Origin: Amoebophrya sp. A120
Taxonomy: Eukaryota; Sar; Dinophyceae; Syndiniales; Amoebophryaceae
DNA length: 64,000 bases
Reading direction: 5' to 3'
Assembly (NCBI GenBank): GCA_905178155.1
Contig: CAJINV010000004.1
Coordinates: 5,682,828 to 5,746,827, forward strand
Below the pieces are notes generated by a model. That model was not told the DNA's origin. It ran no database searches and saw only the letters and a list, made by a program, of their open reading frames with translations. The position numbers were made by a program, and so were the translations under genes. Positions 58,301-64,000 of the stretch are shown here, piece after piece (positions within the stretch are counted from its first letter, which is position 1; each line of letters begins with the position of its first letter).

Positions 58301-61300
58301 TTTTCTCGTATTTTTCTTCATCAGAAAGCCAACCCGGATAAGGCGGTCCAGCAAATGCGCAAACACGCCGGCACTCCACGAAACGCCCGGAAAGCACGCA
58401 CGCACGCGCTTCTCGAAGGCATACAGATCGCCGCGCTCTACTTCTTGCTCGTGATCGTCGTGTACGTCAAGATTATGTAACTGGAGGATCATGCGAAGCG
58501 AAATCGCTTCGAGCGGCAGCTCCGGCGGCCTCTGCAAGGGCTGCAACAACTGCTTCGATAATTCTGGCGGACTTTGCACCGCAGTATCATCATCTGGAAG
58601 CACTGCCGTCTCGTCAATGGACTCCAATTGCGGTATGGTTTTCAGACGTGAAGGAGCTTGTTTTCGCGATGATGTTGCAGCTCGTATGGCAGCCGCGAAA
58701 AAGTCGTCCTTTCTCTCCTTTAGCAGTGGACATGCATTGTCTTGAATGTCCACATCAACATGCTTTTGCTTGCCCTCCAGTAACTCTCCTTCCCCTTCCG
58801 CGAGCTGTTGTCCCTCCTCCGCCGTCTCCCTCTCTGTAGTTTCATCGCCAGACTTCAGCTTCTTCAAAGCCCGACGGTTCTCCCTTTGTTCCATCGCCAA
58901 CAGCTGGTTGAGTGCCTCATTCAATTCTCGCCGAACATTATCGCAGTCTGCAAGAGGACTGCTCGTGGTCTCTCGCTCATCGGCTCCAATGATCCCGTCA
59001 TTGCCAGCTGTTAGAATCACCTTCCGCCAAAGGGACGTCGGGAACAGGCGCACACACAGCCCCGCACACGTGCGCCCCGTGCGGCCGGCGCGCTGCTCGC
59101 AGGTGGCCTTCGTGATCCAGGTGGTGGATAATACGTTGGAAGTCGCGGTTAGTGTGTCAGTGGACGAACTGCTGTTGTTCAAAGTACTCATCTGCTCTTC
59201 CTCTCTAGTACCAGAAACCGCCTGGTGGATGTTAAAGGGCTGTTTCGTCTTGTGCAGCCCAGTGTCAAGAACGACACCGCAATCTGGGATGGTTATGGAG
59301 GTCTGCGCAATGGTGGTCGCGAGGAAGATGCAGCGAAGAGGCTGAAACTTCAGAGTCAGGAGCGGAGGAGTGGAAGGTTTTGTAGTAGAGGCGTTATGGC
59401 TTTTAAACCCCTCACAGCTGCGCGTCTTCTCCGTGCAGCTGGTGTGGTTCATTGAGCTCGTGCTTTTGTTGTTGTTAGTTTCATCGCTGCTGCGAACACA
59501 GGACTTTTTCGTATTTACGCTCCGAGTTGTACATTGTCCTGTCAGAATGTTGAAGGAGAACAGCTGTCGTTTGTTGACAAGTCGAAAGCCATCTAACTCG
59601 TTTTTCCTGGTCAACTCCGAGCTGTGCATCACGACATCTCCGTCCGGGCCGCCTAAGGCATAGAGTAGTGTTTTCTTCCAGGCTGCGACCTCCTCCACCG
59701 TGCGCAGTCGTATAAATTTCTTCTGCGCGACGATCAGCGACTCGTTTGATGTTGATGTCGGCTTGGCTTTATCTTTGCTCGCAGAAGAATGTTCTTTCGC
59801 GAACCTGGACGAAGAGGCAGAAGACACGAGCAGCTCTCGGTGCAGCTTGAAGACTTTGTAGTGGTTTTTCCGCAAGAGGGAAGATTCCTCCCCATGATGC
59901 AACAACCCCGCCAAAGAGTTGATGTCCTTCATGCCCGGGAGAAAAACCAGAATGTTGGAATGTTTCCCCTGCAACACCGCGTTTGTGACGATCTCCCGAA
60001 GCATCTTCGCAAGGAGTGGCACCATGGCGTGTTCCACGATGCGCGGAAGAATCGTTTGCCACACGGAGGCCGTGACGAGGCGCTCGAGCTTTTGCTCTTC
60101 CAAGTCCTCTTCGAGTTGCGCGTAATCGTCTTGGAACAAGGTCGTGAAAGTAGATGAAGCAGCGAGGTTGGTGGTCTTGTTGGAAGTAGATGATCCTACG
60201 TCCGAGGATAAGTGTCCGCGAGACGATGTTGTTGACGCGAGGTTGTTGAACATCGGAGACGTGGCGAGCAGATCCGTCATGCACTGCTCTTCCCAGGAAT
60301 CCCCCGCCACCAACCGCTGCAGCTCTTTACCGGTTTGCAGCATCTCAGGCAGGTAGAACTTGTCAGTACTGCAAGGTGTTGACACGACGACCGAAGGAGG
60401 TAGTGCCTGAGTAGAACTCTCGAGGCTAGTAGAACTGCCCTCCCCGACTGGCCTCGTCCGCTGTACTAGTCTTGAAGAAGATGCGAATGCGTCAAATTTC
60501 TCCTGCACCTTCTTGGAAAATTGCTTCACTTTCGCCTCCAGACTCTTCGCCCGCAAGTCTGCCGCGAGCTCCCTCACCTTGGCAAAGCTGCTGCTGTTGG
60601 TGAAATTTGCAACACCCTCCAGTTTCGCGTCCACCAGCTTCTCCCCAAAGGCGAACACTTTCAGCAGCGTTTCGTACGAAAAATCGTCTTTTAAACCGGG
60701 GAAGCGGGAGAAAAGCTGCGCCTTGTCGTCTAGGAACACCACGTCCACGTCGTGCGGGCGGCTACCGGGAATCTGGAACACCAATTGGTGCAACGCCTCG
60801 CTTCGGAAAAAATCTGAGGAGTCTAATTGTATTTGATGTTGGTCTTTTTTCTCTAACTCTATTCTGGTCGCTGGCCCAAGATGATTTTTCGCGTCCTCTT
60901 CCTTATTCCTAGTTGGTACCTCCGTCCCGTTTTTGAGAGCATCAGCCTGGTTGGAACCAAGAACCTCGGGCGCGCACGTGTTGACGTCTTGAGCAGTGCT
61001 ATCAGGTGCAACCACTTCCTCATCTCTCTCAGCTCTTGGGGTGCCAGTTGTTGCAAGTGCCTCCTCGGCTCCTGCGCCAGCAAGTGAAGCAGGTTTTTTA
61101 CTACACCAACTTGTTCGCAGTAGATTGTCCAACAAGCCGTTTGGCTCGATCGTCGCCGACATGAGGATGACTTTGATGCCACTTTTCACCAGTCTTGGCA
61201 TCAGTTGCTTCAACGCCCACAGAACGGCACTCGCCTCGGGGCTGGACTCGTGCATCTCGTCGAGAATGATGTGCGTGTAAGGAAGGATTTTCTTTTCATG

Positions 61301-64000
61301 AACGATATTTTCGTTCTCAACTTGCTCATACTGTAACTGGCACTGCTGCGTGTGCGTGCTTTTCCCGCCAGAAAAGCCACACGCACCGTCCTCTCCTTGT
61401 AGGAAGCTCCTTACAGATACAGGTGGAGGTGCATTGTCTTCATCACCGGAGCCTTCACTGTGCGAGTGTGTTACGGAGGTATCCTCTCGCCGCGGCTCCC
61501 GCACGTTGCACAGGAGCACCTGGTGCAGCTCCTCCCAGAAGAAGCCGAAGGTGGTGAAAAGCAGGTTAGTCCATTTTCGACTCACCACCGAACTGTCGTT
61601 TCCGACGCGGTGTGCCACCGTGACTGGGGAGATTTTTAGGTTTACCCTCGTCCTGCTCCTGTGAGGCAGAGCCGGTGGATCTTCAAGAGATATCAACCTT
61701 GGACCTGCACTTGTACCAGCAGTAGCAGCTACGCCATTGTCTCCTCTTCTGGCTGCTCTTTTCGCCTTCCGCAAGAGCTGTTTTCGCACTTGGTCTGCCA
61801 CTTGCCGAGTTCCATCGCGCCTGGGTTGGACAAGTAAAACACACAACTGCTCGCTTGTGAGCTTGGTCGACTTCGCATAATTTTTTGCACGACTAGTACG
61901 CAGCGTGTTCTTGTTGACAAAGCGACTCTTGGTACTGTTTTCGGATTCAACAGCAGGGCCGCTGTTGCTTGAAGATGTGAGATTATCGTGGGCACCTCGC
62001 GCGGAATTCAAATTCTTGTCCATCAGGTCGTAAAAATTCCTGTCCGCCGCTTCTTCGAAAAGGTACTGTGGGAGTTGTGTGGACTTTCCGCTGCCCGTGG
62101 CGCCAATGATGCAGCAAACCGGGTGTAGGTCAATATGGGCGAGAATCTCGCCCCGGCAGGCGGCGATCGGAAGGCTTTGATGCACATTGACGCGTTTATT
62201 GCTTCTCGTCCTGGATGAAGCACAAGCAGCAGGAAGAAACGACCTTTGGTCAGCAGATAACTGGAAGTCCGTTTTTGCTTTCCGGAGGGAAAGTTCTTGC
62301 GCCTGTTGTGGACGAGTCGCCGTATTTATCATAGACAGGAACGTAATGCTGCTGTGTTCATCTTCCTGGAAATCAAAATCATAGATTAAGTTCTGGAGAA
62401 GGAGTTCTGTCAGAAAACATCAAAAGCAAATGCAAAACATCGCAAGACTACTTAGATCAATAAGCACCTGGTCTGAATGCGAATTTCCCTCAAGCGCGTT
62501 GGCGTTACCCTCCTCGTCGATGGTCATTTTCGTGTCGCCGTCGTCAGATTTTCCAGTGCCACGCCAGGAGAGAAAAAAGATGTCTTCGTCCGTTGAAGCA
62601 ACCTCGTAGTACTCGTTGTCGTTCTCGTCACCGGCACGATCTTCGTGTCTAAGCGCTGCGTTTTGGTTTTTTTCCTCCTTTTCCGATTCGGAGCAGAAGT
62701 TGTTCTCGTCGCCGAATAGCATGCTTTCCTCTTCGTCGACGACCATTTCAAAGAATTCGTCGTGCGCTCTCTGTTGTCTCCCGCCCCCGAAGTAGTAAAT
62801 TCCGCCCGGCAGAAATAAAGCGTCTCTTGTTTCCGAGAAAATTTCCCACAGCGCCTCGCAGTCAAAAGCTGTACTTCTAGCCGAAGCACCGGAGAACAGA
62901 ACTTCCTGGAGTAAAGAACGCTTTTTGGCTGTGATGTCCGCTGCTACTGTTGATCCTGTCCTAGTAGCCGAGGTTGTACTGGAAGCAGACGACCCCCCTG
63001 CGACAGCAGGAAAAAGCGTCAACGCATCCGCCATCCGTCTGTTTAAAGCGGTTATGGGCTTCGGCGGACCTCGGACCTTTCGCTCCGATTTTTTGGAACC
63101 TCCAGCGTCAACGACCAGCCCCGGGTAGCAGTCGTGCAGGTTGAAGTCGTTCAAACAACCGCAATTGAGCAAAAGCGAGAGTATATTTTCCTCTTCTTGT
63201 TCTACTTTTTCAGCCGGCGTCGACGTCTTCGACGTAGTACTAGATGTGGCATCTTGAAGATCTTCGTGAAACTCCTTTGTTCTGCGCCTCGTCTCAGATG
63301 TTGCTGAAAACACGAACCCAAGCTTTTTGACAACCGTGCGAAGCAGCGGCTCGAGAACGTAGCACCGCTCGGCGCAGTAAGAAAGCAGCTCGGGCGAAGG
63401 CGCAGCAGGAGGAGGAGCTGCTGCTGCATAATTGTTAGCAGCAATTCTACTGCGAGAACTACCGGAAGGGGTAGAGGTAGTTGTTCGTCTCCCTCCTGCT
63501 GTTGATCGGAGTGTGCAGTATCGTTCTGATTCTCCGGAAAGGCGCAGGGACCGATCCCAGACAGACTCGGAAGTCAATACATTGTCGAGCGAAGCGTTCT
63601 GCTCCAAGTGCTGAATCATGGCGCTAAGATCATGCTGGTGCTCTTCTTGCTGGTCAGCATCAGTAAGCGACGTACCATGTTGTCGTAGATCACGACCATC
63701 TTCAATGTCGGTCAGTAAGTACTGAATGAAAAGCGCTTGGACGTCCAGGAGGTTGAGAACGGTTTTGTCCACTTTTCGGCCGGCCTGTTTCTGTTTCCTC
63801 TGAAATAAGGCAGAAGTCGATGAAGTCGCAGATGTTGATGCAATGCCTTTATCCTCCACGTAATCAACATAATCCAGCTGGTCCTCGAAATCTAGAAAGG
63901 TCTTCAACAGAAACCATTCCTTGACCTTGAATGAAAAGAAAAGCTTCAACAAATTCTTTTCTTCCAGAACTTTCAAGCGCAGGACCTTCGCGCACTTTCC
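43384..64000 (-). CDS. Giant tandem DEAH-box RNA helicase, 5' end beyond window
   Basis: Exons 64000-62468, 62365-54970, 54708-54648, 54370-52957, 52683-51380, 51219-51162, 50903-49208, 48985-48791 and 48554-43384 join to 6276 codons in one frame, ending TGA. One GT-AG intron and seven introners are removed. The frame is open at the right edge. Two full helicase cores occur. Core 1 has GATGSGKST, VQPRR, DEMH, SAT, LVFLPG, LATTIAQTSITIPD and QRAGRTGR. Core 2 has APTGTGKST, VVQPRRETCKSLYARL, DEAH, SAT, LLVFLPG, LSTNICETGVTLPKL and QRRGRVGRVQPG. Both are followed by HA2-like helical regions, and core 1 by an OB-like region. Long Ser/Thr/Glu-rich linkers separate blocks. DEAH helicases of this type remodel RNA or RNPs with NTP; substrate unknown. 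QRRGRVGRVQPG is typical of the DHX9/DHX36/DHX57 group. No stop occurs between the cores, which favours one polypeptide. The TGA at 43384 may not be the true end (see findings). Confidence 0.85.
48560..48790 (-). mobile_element. Introner, family III, TSD GCCCA/GCACA
   Basis: Ends TATGACAGTGCACAACTCCC and GGGTTGTGCACTCTCAACATA. One TSD mismatch. Excision recreates the canonical GRVGRVQPGFY that follows helicase motif VI. Confidence 0.9.
48991..49207 (-). mobile_element. Introner-like, diverged (family I-like)
   Basis: Short inverted ends TATGCAACGC and CAGTGCATA. A GTCTGTCTGCGTCTGG-like word on the minus strand recalls family I. Flanks GGTTT and CATCA do not match. Removal gives ..KHVPDENELHILLSTN.., the expected lead-in to motif V. 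An alternative junction nearer 48978/49190 also keeps frame. Confidence 0.65.
50909..51161 (-). mobile_element. Introner, family I, perfect TSD GTAGA
   Basis: Ends TATGGATTGCAAAAATGTCT and AGACATTTTTACATTTGATA. GTAGA occurs at 50904-50908 and 51162-51166. Excision gives ..RRETCKSLY|ARLAQDVCG... Confidence 0.92.
51225..51379 (-). mobile_element. Introner, family IV, perfect TSD TTGCG
   Basis: Ends TATTCATTGCAAAAGTATTG and GATACTTTTGCACAGGATA. TTGCG occurs on both sides. Excision connects the second P-loop segment to motif Ia. The exon to the next introner is 58-63 bp. Confidence 0.92.
52689..52956 (-). mobile_element. Introner, family I, TSD TCGAA/TAGAA
   Basis: Ends TATCAAATGTAAAAATGTCT and AGACATTTTTACATTTGATA, a perfect TIR over at least 20 bp. 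Excision gives ..VRLRSFLL|ASLTTFLEK... Confidence 0.92.
54376..54647 (-). mobile_element. Introner, family II, perfect TSD GCGAG
   Basis: Ends TGTCCTGTGGAAAAGCGTCC and AACGTTTTTACTCAGGATA. GCGAG occurs on both sides. Excision gives ..AVCLTFLA|RWATDLDVC... Confidence 0.92.
54714..54969 (-). mobile_element. Introner, family I, perfect TSD TGCGA
   Basis: Ends TATCAAATGCAAATATGTCT and AGACATATTTGCACTTGATA. TGCGA occurs at 54709-54713 and 54970-54974. Excision gives ..SLFRQDRI|TMDDACVFE... Confidence 0.93.
57300..62365 (-). other. First DEAH helicase core and HA2-like region
   Basis: P-loop GATGSGKSTQLPQYL near 62060-62104, LLFTTFGFFWEEL near 61540, DEMHE near 61255, SAT near 61155, LVFLPGMKD near 59930-59950, motif V near 59290-59330, motif VI QRAGRTGR near 59070-59095. 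Then LEAISLRMILQLHNLDV near 58500 and a ratchet-like LPIDAALARLAFHANVFG near 57790. Long acidic and Ser-rich insertions separate the motifs, so the core is about 1600 residues instead of about 450-600. It contains no introner. Confidence 0.85.
62366..62467 (-). other. Conventional GT-AG intron, 102 nt
   Basis: Donor CAG|GTGCTTA, acceptor GATTTCCAG|GAAG, phase 0. It joins ..EGNSHSDQ|EDEHSSITF... There is no TIR or TSD, so it is unlike the introners. Confidence 0.85.

Overview
The window looks like eukaryotic nuclear DNA from a protist with a compact, intron-invaded genome. Every gene I can support lies on the minus strand: eight genes plus some weaker candidates. Their coding sequence is interrupted by short elements that share one architecture. 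Each has termini TAT...ATA, a family-specific terminal inverted repeat (TIR) and a 5-bp target-site duplication (TSD). Removing the element plus one TSD copy restores the reading frame every time I tested it. This is the signature of introners (introner elements, transposon-like introns). From general knowledge, TIR+TSD introners with non-canonical splice sites are known in the syndinian dinoflagellate Amoebophrya. I therefore infer a syndinian or other dinoflagellate-lineage genome, with moderate confidence. No rRNA or tRNA gene, CRISPR array or bacterial operon was seen.

Layout. 1-1566: 5' part of a Ser/Thr/Ala-rich protein gene that runs off the left edge. 1635-6984: an 897-residue Pro-rich plus coiled-coil protein. 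8968-11251: ARPC4, the 20-kDa-type subunit of the Arp2/3 actin-nucleating complex, split by five introners; its recognisable conserved sequence validates the excision rule. About 12.9-24.05 kb: a GC-rich block of poorly resolved content holding one solid two-exon gene (19778-20898) and several low-confidence ORFs, palindromes and a dispersed repeat. 26.2-28.3 kb: two small unrecognised genes with introners. 28.3-31.2 kb: AT-rich sequence with a purine/pyrimidine strand switch. 31218-40298: a 2211-residue protein joining an LYR-like N-terminus, a very long disordered middle and a C-terminal AlgH/UPF0301 (DUF179) domain, split by ten introners. 41590-41829: an intact 79-residue coiled-coil protein. 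43384-64000 (5' end beyond the right edge): a giant gene, at least 6275 residues in this window, with two complete DEAH-box RNA helicase cassettes in tandem, interrupted by seven introners and one ordinary GT-AG intron.

The main result is 31 introner-like elements in about eight TIR families. Fifteen have perfect 5-bp TSDs, seven have one mismatch, and the rest are weaker, which suggests an age series. They coexist with at least four conventional GT-AG introns in the same genes. They cluster strongly, often two per about 330 bp, and are absent from exons of 3.6, 5.2 and 7.4 kb. Six genes reconstructed by the excision rule give total lengths divisible by three (355, 898, 272, 108, 2212 and 6276 codons including stop), which is strong internal support.
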